This document shows positions 1 through 14,241 of a stretch of DNA of 64,000 bases, one piece after another (the stretch's first letter is position 1; each line of letters opens with the position of its first letter). The stretch lies in assembly GCA_964007475.1 (NCBI GenBank), contig OZ023273.1, positions 127,342,732 to 127,406,731 on the forward strand. Direction: 5' to 3'. Under the pieces are notes generated by a model, which worked only from the letters and a program-made list of their open reading frames with translations, was not told the DNA's origin and did not search any database. Source of the DNA: Hybos culiciformis (taxonomy: Eukaryota > Arthropoda > Insecta > Diptera > Hybotidae). Made by a program: the position numbers and the translations under genes.

Positions 1-3000
1 TTTGAATTTCTATCACGGTTTAAGTTCAAGAAACCTTGTATTATAAATTTAACTTCTCTGTGAAAATTTTTTTAAAATATTTCCTTACATTTTATTATTT
101 TTTTTTGCAGTTTGAGATACTAAAAAAAAAAAAACATATTTATAGAAAAATAAAATGATTTCATGTTTTTTTTTTTTTTTTGCCTTCGAAAATTATTTAT
201 TGGTAAAATTTCCTTTTAAATAAAATAATAAGTACAATAACATGAAATTTTTGAGCTGATAAAAGTCTGTAAAACAAAAAAAAAAAGAACAACAAAACAA
301 ATAAATAAATCACGAACATTGACTTAAATTTAACAATTTTTACAAGAAATAAATTTTAACTCAATAAAATGATCGAAAATTCCATTATTAAATTTTATAT
401 TTTATTTAAGTTGTTTATTTTTATTATGTTTTTCTATGCGAAAAAAAAGTATATATACCTAGTTTGTAACAATAAATAAATATTTTTTTTTTTGTATAGT
501 ATATTCCCAGACTAATAAATATATCAATTCAAATCAAAATCAATATCCAATATACATATATATATATATGTTTATATATACATATATGATATTATTTTTT
601 AATCGAAGAAGAAATAAAAAGAAAATGCATATAAAAGTTCCTTAAAAGTTTTATTGAGTAAGTATATTATAAAAAAAAATCAAGGATAAGCAATTTTAGA
701 AACATTGAATGAAATTTTTTATTTATTTTTATTATATTGTTAGCTTACACTATCAAAATTTTGAAAGAGAAAAATCTAATAATAATAAAGTATCTATTTT
801 TAATCGGCTTATGTTCTTTTCTGTTCAATTCTAAACCAGATCTTGTTGTGTTAAATTTGAATTAAATTTTTGTACACGCTAATTGCACACTGTAGCTTGA
901 ATTATATCTTAATTTTGTCTTTGATTTTTGTAAGGGATGAATTTTATTAGAGCAGGGTATTTTAGAATCATACTGAATGTGGTGTAATAGTAAGTAGCTG
1001 GTTAAAAATGTAGGTGAATTAAGTAGAATTTATACATTACATTTATTTCATGAGAAATTTCAGAATATAAGATTAAAAACAAAAAAATTTCCTTATGTGT
1101 CGCAAAAATATTTAATTTTTTTTTTTTTGTAAGAAAAACTTTGACCTTTTCCAGGATTTTCCGGGTATTGCTGATTATATTATAGAAGAAAAAAAAAAAT
1201 TATATATTTATATAGAAAATACCAACACATAGAATCAAATAAACTTCTTAACCCTCGAATTGTAAAAAAAAAAACAAAAAAGTTATTTCCTTTATTTTAA
1301 GTTCTCCAGGGTAAAAAAGACATGACCTAATGTTATTTTTATTTCACTTCTTCTGTTTTTTCCTTCTTAAAATGAAATCTACAAAAATATATTATAAAAA
1401 ATACTATATCTTTATTTGTATATATGATTATATACATATTACATATTTTATATTTTTAGTAGTATACATATAGATTTGATGTTATTGTTTTGTAGACAAA
1501 ACAAAAAAAAAAATATTGTTTTTTTTTTCATCCTTAAAAAGCGCAGATAATCAAAACTTCCTTTATCCTAAAGTTTGACTAAAAGTAACAAAACAATAAA
1601 TTTTTTTCATGTTCACTGTATAGTACATTACAAATAAAAATAGTAGGGATTGTATTGAATAATTCTTTTTTTTTATGAACAAATTATTTTCTTTTCAAGT
1701 AAAATATAGAAATTACTTAATAATGAAACAAAATAAGATAGTTTTTATATTGTGTGTAAATAATATTGGCTAATCACTGATTTCTGTGCCAGTCAACATT
1801 ATAATGGATTTTTTTTTTTTTTTTCAATTTTTGACTTACTATTGTGTAATAGTACTTAAAAAAATAGCAGTAAGAGCTGTTTAAAATTAGCTTACAATGA
1901 TAGAAAAAAATTGTATGATATGAATTACTGACATAAGTAGTTAGTACAATTTTAGGTTATATAACTCTTTGCGATTAAAATGTTTAAAATCTATTTAAGA
2001 TTTGAGTACGATTTGATTGGAATATTTTAAACTCAACGCGAAGTGTCAAAAAATTTCTTAATTTGAAATTTCTAATTTTTACGATGTTCAGATTTCGTCA
2101 TTCATATAGAATATATAATAATTTTTAACTTTATTTGGCAATTCACGCGCGCTTCAGTGAAGTTGAGGTTTTCTATATAGCGTTAAAGGAATATTTTTGT
2201 AACGATTGTAAATAGTAAACCAATGTTAATTTCCCAAATCCAAACATTTGTAAAACGAAATCTATTTTAGCGATAAAACATCAAAAGACTAAATTCTAAT
2301 TTCAAATGCTTATTCAAAACATAATTTCCATGCAGCTAATATCTTTAACTGTAATTCATAATCTAATAAGCAGAATAAAAAAAAAACTTAATTAATAACT
2401 AATTGTATGATTTCCTTTAAATTTGCTATTATTCATATTATATATTAAATTTTATATAAGTTTTATATTTTTAGAAGAATAAAAAAAAAAATTACATCCC
2501 TGTTTTTTTTTTTTTTTGTTTTTCATAACTATTTGCGGAAGAAAACTTTTTAAATTAAGTGGGATGGTATTGTTTCTCTCAGAATTATACATAAGGGTTA
2601 AATAAACGTATATATCTTATGCAGTTATTTTCTGCTGCTGTGAAAGGAAATAAAACGAATATCACTTCGTTTTTAATATGGTTTATTCTCAGTTTGTATT
2701 TTTTGTTCTTTTTTCTACTTTTTATTATTTTTGTTTCAGTTATTTCCTTGATTGTAATGAAACTTTATGTTGCAGATAATTGCATTAGTGAAGAAATAAG
2801 AGCAACAAGAGAATTTTTATATTTAATGTATAGTCATTTTTTTTTTTTTTTTTTAGAGAAATTATAAATTTAAAAGAATAAAAAAAAAAAAAACAAAATT
2901 ATGTGAAATCACTATTAAAAATTAAATAATTAAAAGAGAATGTTAATAAATTTCATTAAATCTATTTATACCAACTTAGTTATATTTAAGTATAATGTAC

Positions 3001-3190
3001 TTCTACTATTATGTGATTTTAATTCTCATCATTTATTCATCTTAGAAATTGTGTCTTTGATTTGATTAGAAATTTAGATAAAAACTTTAATGCTTTAAGT
3101 TCAAAGTAGAAATTATGTAAAAATTTAATTCTATAAAGAATAAAATAGTCCAGCAAAAAATTTTTCCTTAGCGAGCTATATTGAAAAAGT
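1..3190. other. AT-rich non-coding stretch
   Basis: No gene is supported here. The stretch is AT-rich with long homopolymers, for example T runs at 166-181, 1809-1824 and 2837-2854, and a TA-rich patch at about 551-597. The 82-codon open frame at 2619-2867 (+) is dominated by F, L, I and V and runs through a T tract, so I treat it as chance. The bases at about 2030-2170 are slightly less AT-rich but show no recognisable motif. Confidence 0.8.
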
Positions 3191-3204
3191 TAAACAAATT
3201 CTAA

Positions 3205-3265
3205 CGCAAAGGGGCAATACTACTTCATCAAGACAGCCGAAGCGTCAATCTTCGAAACAGTTCAG
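3205..3265 (+). pseudogene. Possible decayed mariner-family transposase fragment
   Basis: Seen: right after a TAA stop, the plus strand reads RKGAILLHQD (3205-3234). After a shift into another frame it reads ETVQ (3254-3265). Known: mariner transposases carry the motif N-R-K-G-x-I-L-L-H-(Q)-D-N-A-R-P-H, with the second catalytic aspartate, followed about ten residues later by an (E/Q)-T-(V/L)-Q helix. Inferred: this could be a badly decayed mariner copy, with the aspartate codon at 3232-3234, the N-A-R-P-H block lost and at least one frameshift. I find no downstream P-Y-S-P-D-L-A-P motif and no terminal repeats, so the match rests on about 14 residues and chance is a real alternative. Confidence 0.3.
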
Positions 3266-3269
3266 TTTA

Positions 3270-4235
3270 GGATTATTAAAACTTGACCCTTAAATAATTT
3301 TCTTAAATTAAACTTCTAATGGGTTTTTTTGAAACAAACTTGGGGCCAAAAGTTTAAACATTTTTTTGTATTGAATTTCAACTTGACGTTAAACTTTACG
3401 TCGAAAATATAACATTTATTTCATTATAAACTTTAATAAAAAATATAAAATAAAATTAATTATATGAACGAATATTATCACGCATTAGGGTGTGTTCACT
3501 TTGCATAATTCAATGGAAAAAAATTCAAGACTTTTGCGATAAAACTATTTTAATTTTTTTCCCAATGAAAACATGAAAGCTATACTTCGCTTGTAAATAC
3601 ATATTTTTTTTATTACTAAAAAAGGATCCTTTTAAAAAATTGTTTTTTCATTATTTTATTAAGTATATTTTTTTTTTGATTTAGATACAACTGTAATGTA
3701 GATTTTCCCTTATTCCTATGTCCCTAAATGGAAATTATATGGACGAATGAACATTTTGAATCGTTTTGGGAGTTCTTGTTTTTTTTTTTTTTTTTTTTCC
3801 TTAACAAAATGAAAAATCATTAAATCCCATTTGAGAAATTTTGTGTTCTATTATCCAATCTTTAAAAAATTGCTTGGCTTTTTTATTTTTTAATATAATG
3901 CACTGAATAAATAAACTGCAATGTTTGCAAAAAAAAAAAAACAAACCAAGAAAAAGAAAACAAATAAACTGCATTTCTTTTAAATTAATGAAATCAGTTG
4001 TATATTTATATATTCAAGAAATATACATTGTATTTATATAATCCTAATTATATGTATATAGAAAATAAAAACATTTATAAGATTACGATCATGATTATTT
4101 CCAATGTACGAGAAATCAATATAAATGTTTCATATTTTTATTCTGAACCAATAAGTAAAAACGACTTTATTGCAACTGCAAAAAAAAACAAACTATGATT
4201 ATGTTCAAATTAAAAAAAAAATATAATTTAGTTTA
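3270..4235. other. AT-rich non-coding stretch
   Basis: No gene is seen. The stretch includes a 20-base T run at 3779-3798. The 66-codon open frame at 3998-4198 (+) has random AT-rich composition and is not called as a gene. Confidence 0.75.
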
Positions 4236-4238
4236 GAC

Positions 4239-4540
4239 TTAGAGAACTAAAAGTTTATAGAACTGATAAAATTTAATTGCATAAACTGAGAGGAACTTAT
4301 TCTGGATTATGATCGTACGACCTAATTCAAATTGTATTTTGATGAAATAGGAAGTTGTACTTGAATTGACTTCAAGATCAACAATGTCATCATTTAACAT
4401 ATCATCATTAGAGGAATTGGAAATATTGTTTATATTTTCAGTGTTGTGTACAATATCATTTGCCAAATCTTCAACATATACCGAAAGACTTGTGAAAAAG
4501 TAATTTCAGTGACTTTTTTACCTTTGCACGGCCGACACAT
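4239..4540 (-). pseudogene. Coding-like patch, possible exon or pseudogene relic, unrecognised
   Basis: Two overlapping minus-strand frames have unusually ordinary composition for this window. One runs from an ATG at 4540, begins MCRPCKGKKVTEITF and continues for about 36 codons. The other is open for about 87 codons to a stop near 4239 and contains hydrophilic, acidic segments such as NDDMLNDDIVDLEVNSS. It has no internal ATG near its upstream end, so any translation would need splicing or a frameshift. The DNA lacks the A/T runs found on both sides. I recognise no family. It could be a spliced exon, a frameshifted relic of a mobile-element gene, or chance: a few open frames of this length are expected in 64 kb of this composition. 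Confidence 0.2.
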
Positions 4541-5895
4541 CAAGAAATAAAATATTTATAAATGTTAATACTACCTATATTAAGTTAGCTTTAGTTTTAT
4601 AATCACAAAATTTTATTTCATAATTATTGATAAAAGTAAAGTAAATTTTCAGAGAAGAGAATTTTCACAGAAAAGGATTATAGAAAATTTCTTGTTCAAT
4701 TCCTGTTGAATTTATAAAATATCCATGGAAATTTGTTTAAAAAAAAAAAGGATATACCTACCTTATTTTAGGATTAATATTTTATTATGTAGAAAAATTT
4801 TTTTTAAATGTAAAAAATTAAAATCAAAGTATAAAATAAATAAAGTCTTTTTCTACCAATTTCTACGTAGAAGTGCAAAATTTTAGATAATTTTGTTTTC
4901 CAAATAAAACGATTATTCAGTTCTCTGCCTGATACTATTATATTTTCAATGATGAAATCAAAGCAGATTTTTTGATAATGCTTCAAATAAGTAGAACTGT
5001 GAGTAATATATAATATCGTAAATGTGTATTTTCTTAAATTAAAAAAAAAACTATAAAATTACTTATATTGTGAATATATGTTATCTAGGGGAATGATAAA
5101 ATAGTACAGAAAAACTTTTCATGTTATGTATTCTAACTATCATAAACATTCATTTACTATTGTACAAACATATATACATAAGTACATCATGGAAGTAAAA
5201 TACAAAAGGAAAGTAAAACAACTTATTTGAATATCTTGAGATTAAGGATTTTAAAAAGTTCTTAAAATTTTTAATATACAGTCAGTCATATATTTTTAAC
5301 TCCAGCAACCTTATCAAAAAGTCAAGGATCCAAACTAGATAAAATTTAACAACAGAAAAATCGAAAAGCTGAAAAAAATGTTAATTAGTACTTTTCTAAA
5401 TATCAATATTAAAACATTTTAGTATAGAAAAGCGAGTTTTGATTTCAAACTTTCTTCAAATGTTATGCAAAAATTCGTTTATACACTTGTTCAGTATATA
5501 ATGCCTGTATGAATTCTTGATAAAACTTATACACAGAAAAGACCAAAGTCGAATTACCGACTTAAAGCATTACTTGAATTTATTTCAAAATATTTTCATT
5601 TAACGATTCCATATATGTATTTTGAATTGATTATTAGTCTAATAAAATCATAATATCTCATTGAATTCTTGTTTATTGACGCTATCAGAAAGAAAATCTT
5701 TTCAAATATAAAAAAAAAGAAAACGGTGCTGATAGAAGGAAAAGCTTTATTCAAATTGTTGAGAAAAGAGAATCATATCATTATTATAATAAAGCTATGT
5801 ACGTGTAGTATTTTTTTTCTGGATTGTCAACAAGTGCTGAATTATCCTTAGATAGAAAATTATACAAAAAAAAAAAAAAATTCTTTTATAAGTTA

Positions 5896-5958
5896 AATAT
5901 GCACACAACCTAACTAACAAGTTGATTGTGTTTTTCAGGGTACCATAATGTGCATATT
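5896..5958. repeat. Short inverted repeat, 10-bp arms
   Basis: AATATGCACA at 5896-5905 is exactly complementary to TGTGCATATT at 5949-5958, leaving a 43-base loop. The pair flanks the splice-acceptor-like stretch ending near 5939. In AT-rich DNA a 10-bp inverted pair can occur by chance, and I assign no function. Confidence 0.45.
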
Positions 5959-8900
5959 ATGTTAATTTATAATTGTAAAGAAATCAGCAAAATGTACACA
6001 AAATTATTTTTTTTCTTTGAAAAAACCTACAAGGGTCATATAAAATGAAGTTTTATATAAATTTTTCCTTACGATATAATATTTAATGAAATTATTAACA
6101 AAAAATTACTGTTGAATTCTTATAAAATTATGCATAAAAAAAAATATCCTTGTTTGTGGACATTTTACAGACATTCCAGGAAAAAATTTTAGATAATTTT
6201 TTTTATAATTAAAGTACATAAATTCCTCCAAATGATATTTTCAAAACCAAACTAAAAGTTCGATAGTCTTTTAAAAAAATGAATTTTAAATAAGTAGAAA
6301 TTTTTAATATTATCTTAAAAATTATTGTTTTTTGTTCAGTACAAGTGGACAAAAGTGGAAGCATGATGATTTTATATATGTTTCAATCAAAAGTCTTTGA
6401 TCCAATTGTACAGGTACAATTAAAGCTTAGGACATTTTTATAGTTGAACTTTCCGTTTGTAAATATAATCTATTTGAAGTCTAAATATTCTTTTTATCAT
6501 TCTCGAATTTAGGTCTGACTATAATATTGTTAATTTTTAAAGTATATTTTTAGTAAAATTCATTTCATTTTGAACATGAATATTTTTATGAAATGCTTTC
6601 TTATGTTATTTGTGTTGTTTAATTCTTTTTTTTTCCGGAGTTAAATGCTTGAATGTCCTTTTTCTCAAAATGAAATGCATGTTGTTTAAAGTATAAAACT
6701 AATAAAAAAAAAAAAACAAAAAAATAAAACCTACAACGTAATTTAAAAAGAAAACTAAAAGAAAAACAGGATATGAAAGCATCTGCAATCATGAAATTAA
6801 AAAAAGCAAAAAAACAAAAATAACAAAACATAAAATAAAAGAATTTAGTTTTTGAAATTAAAGTGGTAAATGTTTTTCTTTTTAATTGTTTCATTTAAAT
6901 TAGAATCATAATGTCAATTGTTTTTAATATTTTTAATTCATAATTGTTATTTTTCAAGAATTTTCATAATTGATTTTCTCATCCGTATTAAATTGAATAT
7001 ATGTTTTAGTTATAATTAAAATTAAGAACAAAGAAATGAGCCGCACACAAACTAAAAATTTATCTTTTTATAAAGGACATTTCTAATTTATAAAATGATC
7101 ATTTAGATAAAACTCCAGGAATAACTAATAATTAATTATTATAAAAATGTATTCTTTGAGTAAATTAAAATAAAAAGTCTGACTGAATGTATAAAAAATA
7201 TTTCTTCTGTGTTGAATCTATGTTAACAATTTGTCTGATAAGTTATATAGTTTAAAAAAAAGAAATTTAATATTAGAATTTTGAGAAAAATTTTTATTAT
7301 TTAAATACAAAACAATGAAAATTATTAAAAAATTTTATATACTAAATAAAGTCTTCATATTTAAACTCATCAGAATCAAGACCCTGTGCCCAGTAGACGC
7401 AAAGAGTAAGCAATAACAACTTCTTCTGATTTCAACAAGTCAGTCTATCTTTAATATTTTTAATGGTAAAACGATACGAATTTTAACATTCCACAGCTCA
7501 ACCGAGAATCCATAATTTCATAGCATCAGAATAGCATATAACACTAAAGCCTGAACGTCAAATTTTAATATTATTCTTTCTTTAATTATAAACATAATTC
7601 TTTTATATTATTTCACATTCAATTCAGCACAATGAATTCTTTAAGTCAGATTGATGCTAAAAGAAAACATTTTTTAATAAAATGGCAAAGTTAAGTGAAA
7701 TTATTATTAGAATAAATTATTATTATGAAAAAAAAAAAAAAAAACTATTTGAAATCAAGGATTCAAATCACGTATATATAAAAATTTTTCATTTATTTCC
7801 TAGAATCTATTTTTTACTATGAATAATGATTATTATTTTTCATTCCGTTTCATATCTTCAGTTTATGAAAAAAAAAAACCCCATTATTTCATTAAGCATA
7901 CCATTTTCAAGGTTTTGATTTATGTATTTCAGGGAGTATCTATCATTTAAACTTTTTATATATATACTTTTGAATACAGGATATACTTTTGAAAATCTAT
8001 ATGTACAGATAAATTTTATATATTATATTTATGTATATACCTTCAGTTCGATTAGCTGAGGATAAAGGCGAATAATTGATAATCAAGTATCGCTAACGTA
8101 AGATACTTCAATAGTACACAGTACAGCAACTATAATATTGTATGAAATAATAAATAGGTTTTAAAATTTAACGCTCAGATTTTCATTCCTAATTTTCCTA
8201 AGGCTAAGCTGTCAACAGTTGAATTAAAAAAAAAACGAATTAAATTCATCGTTGTAGATTTGACAAAATTAGATAGACAGACAAAATTGGATAGAAAGAA
8301 AAAACATCAAGTTATGGCTCCCGGATAGTATAAAACCAAAATAATAAAATTATTTAACGAACAAAGTTTTGTTGTGAACAAAAAAAAAGCTAATTTAGAG
8401 CGGAAAATCATTTTTTTTTACCAAAAACATATCAAGTTCTGAATGCATTCATATAACATTTCCAATTTAATGTTTCATTTTTTTTTTTTTTTTTTATCTT
8501 TTTATCAGGTATATAATTTTCAATTCTATTGAATAAAAATTTATTTTTCATTTTTATGAAGATCACAAAAGCTTCCATACTTAAAAAAAAGTTTATCCCT
8601 TGAATTTAAAAAGTTAATTTTCGTTGACAAAAATGATATAATTTTCTATTTTAAAATGAAAAATGAAAAAAAAAAATTAATGTTGCAAAAAATATATGTT
8701 GATATTTATCAATAGAAGAAACATATATAAAAAAAAAAACAAAAAATTGGAAAAATAAAATGTATTTTTATTTCAGGGTGCTTTTATGTTGTCTGAAACA
8801 TGACTAGACTAAAATGAATGTTTTTATGTTTGTAACATTTATTATTGTTATTATATGCTTTTCCAATTACCTTTTTTTTTTCTTTTTTTTTAGAAACTAC

Positions 8901-9266
8901 TATAGTAGGTATATAAATTTTCAATTTATTTTTAGTTTTCATTTAAGTTCGCATAATCATTTTTCAATTATTATATATTTTGGTTTAAAAATGGTTAGAT
9001 GAATTATAGAGCACGGTTTATATACGTATCATAATAAATTAAACTTTATTTTATCAACAAGCATAGTTTTATTTATGTGAAATTATATTTATAGTCGAAT
9101 TATATGAGGTTATTAAGTATTGAAAACACTCGATAAACTTATCAGTCATTAAGTTTTTATTTGGTTAACTTTATCATCTACTTACCTTACTTAAACAATT
9201 TTTGGCGTACAAAAATACTAGGTGTGTACTTTTGTAGAAAAAAATGAATAATTGAGAATATCAAAA

Positions 9267-9290
9267 AATAAATAAATAAATAAATAAATA
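9267..9290. repeat. (AAAT)n microsatellite
   Basis: About six tandem copies of a TAAA/AAAT tetranucleotide, visible directly. Confidence 0.9.
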
Positions 9291-11108
9291 CGTGTTCTTA
9301 TATATATTTTTTTTTTTAAATAAATATTTATAATTTAGCATTAATTTTTATGACATATAAAATATCCATAGCAAAGAAGCCATTAATTCATAATTCGCTT
9401 TCATAAAACATATATTATTTTTAATACTTCGAAAAATTTGACTCAGAATAATATAAAAGTTTATGTGATAAATAAAACATGTACTAAAAATAAATTTATC
9501 TTGGAAAGAAAAAAAAATAAAATATTTTTTTGCCATACTTTAACTAATAATTCATAAATCAAATGAAGGAAATATTTTCAGAATAAAAGTGTATTATCAG
9601 CATACTATGTAAAAGTTAAGTTAAATAGTGCTGCTTTTAAGCTATTTTGAAAACGGTTAAGCTTTTATGAAATAATCGAAGATAGATTTATCTTTCATAT
9701 ATTTTCGTTATAATTTTTTTTTTTTTTTATAAAATGCAATTACAGAATTTTTTAAATGAAAATTACCAATGAAAATTACGTGATTATTTTCATTTTGGGT
9801 GTATGAAAAATTAATTCATAAGGGAGAAACAATTTTTATACATAGAAATATACTTATGTGTATATATTTGTAGATAGTATATTTATGTAGCTGAATATAT
9901 ATTTGAATGTTTTTTTCTTTTTTTTTTTTTTTTTAAGTTGTTTATAGTTTGAGTGATTATTTTTTGATGATGTCATTGAACGGAATTGAAGAGGTTCGTT
10001 GTTTGGATATTATTATTATGTATAGGAAATAATTTTTTGTTTTCCTTTTTGTCTTTGAATATGAATTTGAAAACTAAAAATTTATTTATTTGTGTATGCG
10101 TTTATTGATTCTTTTTTTGAGGATTTAAAACTGGAAAACATGAAAATTGTCTGATGCTTTTAAAAGTTTTAAATTAAACATATTTGATTTAATACGATTC
10201 TATAATCAAAAATTATTTTATCAATTTTAATCTTAAAAATTCTTTAATTTAACCTTTATAGAAACAGTGTTGTATTTATAGGAAATTTATATATCAAGAT
10301 TAAATTTTTAGCTTTCAATAATTTTGGAGTTTCATATTTATAATATTCTAGGTTTATAATCTTAGTAAAATAAAAATTAGTAAAAAAATCGAAAAATAAA
10401 AAATTTAATTTTATAAACTCTTTAAAAAAATAAGAAAAAAAACTTTGGCCTATGGAATTTTTTTTTTAAAAACCCTTTTATTATATTCTCTTGACATTAT
10501 AATGGAAATTTATTTATATTATTTTTTTTTTTTTTTCAAAAACTGCATTTGGATTAAGGAATAGAGCTAGAAGTTTCAAAGAAAAAAAAAATCATTTAGA
10601 TTTTTATGAAAATGAAGAAAATTCAATCAACTTGTAAAATTACTTTCTAGTGCACTTTATTGGAAATAATGAATAAATTGGATTTCGTTTTTTTTTTATT
10701 CCAGTATACATAATAAGACAAGTTTTCCCTGTACCTACAAAAAAAAAAATAAAAAAAATTAAATTAAAAAAATTTTGAATTCTCTAACAAAAGTATATAG
10801 AATTTAAAGTTTCTTGATGAAAATAGTTTTTTTTTTTCTTCTTAATATTATTATTATTTTGGCATTTAATATAAAAAAGGGTCAAGAAATTTCTATTTAA
10901 CATTATGTATATATGCATTACAAAAAGCACAAGTATACATTATATATACCTACATTATTTTATACTTGAATAAGCTTTGAAAATTATAAAAATTTGTCAT
11001 TTGTTAGATTGAAAATTCAGAAGTAGTTATGCTAAAAATTAATGCTTGTATTGTAATCTGATTTTTCATCTACATTATGTGAATAATATACTTGTACAGG
11101 TAATCGGC

Positions 11109-11319
11109 CTATCCTATAATAGGGTAGACATGTTTCTCATAATTTTGTTCTATCAAAAACTCTCGAATAAAATTCTGTTCACATTAATTCTATACTTCTG
11201 ATCATTGCCATTCAATTAATTAATTACTTTGCATAGCTATAGGATAGAATGATGTACTTTTTCTCATTCAAAACTTTTTCAAGGACTTGAACTAATGAAA
11301 ATACATTCAAGAGTTTTGA
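11109..11319. repeat. Cluster of interleaved inverted repeats
   Basis: Two inverted pairs cross each other in the order a-b-a'-b'. Pair a is CTATCCTATA (11109-11118) with TATAGGATAG (11238-11247). Pair b is 11153-11168 with 11305-11319, about 15 bp with one mismatch and one indel. Within the right part, TTCAAAACT near 11265-11275 also pairs with AGTTTTGAA ending near 11320. The arrangement could be a rearranged terminal-inverted-repeat element or chance in low-complexity DNA. I see no coding sequence. Confidence 0.35.
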
Positions 11320-11324
11320 AGGTT

Positions 11325-14235
11325 AATTGTCTTTATTATTCATATACAAGTACAAAAATAATTAAATTATAATAAAAATTTCAGTAATTTAATTAGTAAA
11401 ATATAAATCACAAAACAATTATTTTCGAATAATGTGTGTAAATCGGAATTATTTTCTTATGTTGACATAATAATTATTATTCATGTTAATTTTGTAAATC
11501 TTAAACGTATACACTTTAATCTCACAACAAATAACGATTTTCCTGAATTATAGTTTAGTTGTGTTATTATGTTGCGGAAAAATTATGCTTTTTAAATGGA
11601 AATTGCATTAAAATGCTTCTATGTGGATGATCTTTGTTGCACATTGCACTATTAAAAAACAAACCATTCCATTTCTGTTAGAAAATTTTTCATTATTTCG
11701 TTATCATTATTTAAAATATTTTAGGATATTATCTTTTTACCAAAAAATAGCATTATATGTATCGCATCGTATATACATTTTTTGAAGCTTCGCTAGAGAC
11801 CGAAATGTGGGTAGCAAAATTAAAGTTTTATTTTTTATTTTTTGCGCGAACTAACAATTTTTAAATTGCACGCCAAAAAAGTATAAATTTCAATGCAATT
11901 TTCCCCAACAAAAAAAAAAAAAAGTTATTTTTTTACGCCCATAAAACTCAATTAAAGTAAAATAGAAATTTAAACGCTTTTCCCATTTTCCATAAAATGT
12001 GTAATAATATGAATGTATGGCTTTTCGATTTTTTTTTACATGCAAGGAAATAACAGTTTTACAGTGAGAGTTCTAATCATGATTTGTTGAAATAACCATT
12101 TTGGAATTTGTTTTTTAACTATATTAAATAATAAGGTTCAAATGGTGTTAAAGACTAGGTTGATTAGATTTAGAAATAGAAACACTTATACTAAAATTAA
12201 AAATTAATTAGATGGAAATTCAAAATTAAATAGATAAAAGTTGTAAGTAAATTTAATATATTTCTATATAAAAATTATTCTAAATTACAAAAAAAATTGT
12301 TAAAGTATTTAAACTAAAATTGGACTTTAAATTTACTAAGAAACTTCTAGCTAAGTACTTAACAGTGAAATAAGAAAAATAAATGCTTATTAAGAAAAAT
12401 ATTTTTTTCATTATTTCCGAATTTATAATAAACATTATTTTCTCAAAACACTAAAGTTGGTGCATTCAATTAGTTAGAATTGAAAATTGTAAAAACAACC
12501 TACGTATATATAAGTGTAAGAATTGAATTTATGATCAGATTAAATGAGTTTTATATGAACAGAACATAAAAGATATTTGTTTTTGAATAAATTCATTTTT
12601 CAGTTAATCTTTTTTGAATTTCATGAATTTAAAGTTTGCACAAAAAATAAAAATTCTAATTTTAGATATAATGTAGAGAAAAAAAAAAGCATACAAATCA
12701 ACACCTGACTGTAAGTTGCATACATCACTTTGTTTGACAGATGCAATTATGAAACTAAAAAAAATATAATAATTTTATTTTTTCGTTTGCGAAACAAAAT
12801 GTTTAGAAATATTTTCCATTAAATTATCTCAGATGAGAATAAATTTGTCAAAATTTTTATTGTTTTTATTGTTTTTGGTTTCCTTGAAAAAAAAATGAAA
12901 CTTTGAAAACAATATTTATTATGAAGAAAGTTGATAAAAAAAAAAATACTAAATTTTTCTAAAAATTTTGTTAATTCAGCTTATTTAATTTCTTTTGTAA
13001 ATAAAAAAAAAAGTTTTTAGTTAATAAAAACAAAACCATTATGTCCTTAGGATAAAAACGATTTGCTGATTTTATTTTGGCAAACTTATAATTGGGAAGA
13101 AGAGAAATAGCTTGCTGAAGGAATATAATCTTATTAACATATAAAACTGATACAAATTTATTTATATTTAGAAATCACACCTGACATATGACACTGATGA
13201 TATGACTTCTTCATTTTCAAAATTGGAAATTTCATTTACAGAAATCAATCTCTAACGTTCAATATTGGAAATAATATTGAAGCTATGAAATATTTTTTGT
13301 TGAAATGATTGGAAATTTGACATCATAGTTAGTTTAAAATACTTTCGATCTTAAAATTCTTTGGGCTCCTACAATGGATCTCCACCAATAAATATATCAA
13401 TTTCTATGGAAAATCATCTTTTCAGCCCTCACTCTGAGGACTAAATGTATGGGATTTTTTTTTAATTTTTGATGAAAAAAAGTTTAAAAAAGTTAAATGC
13501 TATAACAAACTATACTCTAAATAGCATTACAATACAACTGTAATAATATTAAATTTGTCTTTATAAATAAAATTTCTAATCAAACTATGATGTTTAATAG
13601 TTTTTAAAATTTTATTTGTAATTTAATCTTTTTAGATATTAATTTTAAAGCAAATAATTGTTTTTTTTTTTGTTGGAAAATCTAAAATTTCAGTATGTAT
13701 ATGTACACCTACGTCCTACATATGTTTCAAAATATTTAAAATACATTATGTCTGTATAAAAATTTAATAAATTTTATTAATAATGTAAATAAAGAAAACA
13801 GAACAGATCAAGAATTCAAAAAAAAAAAAACCTTTATTTTATTAAATGTGTTGATTTAAAAAAAAAGGACATTATTCCTAGTTCACACGAATGATTTTTT
13901 TTTTTTTTTCTGTAACAAAATTAAATTCTATATATTTTTTCTAATAAACTAGATTTTTCTTAGATATTCTCACAACTAAAAAAAAAAAAAAAACAATAAA
14001 AAACATAAAAGAAATGTAAATGCAAACATAATCAAATCTTGATTTTGATTTAAAAAAAAAAGACTTGTCTGCATACAAAAATGTAAATAATATACCATTT
14101 TTGGAGTAGGTATACTTTATATATATTATATGAAATCTGCAACGAAGAATTAAATTTCAGAGAAATTTTAAAAAGTGTCAAAAATTTTCAATGGAAGGAC
14201 ATTGACTTCAAAAATACTCAAATTGTCTACATTAA
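11325..14235. other. AT-rich non-coding stretch
   Basis: No gene or repeat structure is seen beyond poly-A/T runs. The region around 13357-13445 is a little richer in G and C but carries no motif I can name. Confidence 0.75.
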
Positions 14236-14241
14236 ATTGTT

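Larger units (their letters stand above)
4545..11105. other. AT-rich non-coding stretch with minor hairpins
   Basis: No gene is supported. Contents of note are a 10-bp perfect inverted repeat (5896-5905 with 5949-5958), a 7-bp hairpin AAGTATC/GATACTT (8085-8091 with 8102-8108) and an AAAT microsatellite (9267-9290). A pyrimidine-rich stretch ending in CAG at about 5939, preceded by CTAAC-like bases, resembles an insect 3' splice site. The frame after it stays open only about 37 codons and is not convincing. Confidence 0.75.
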
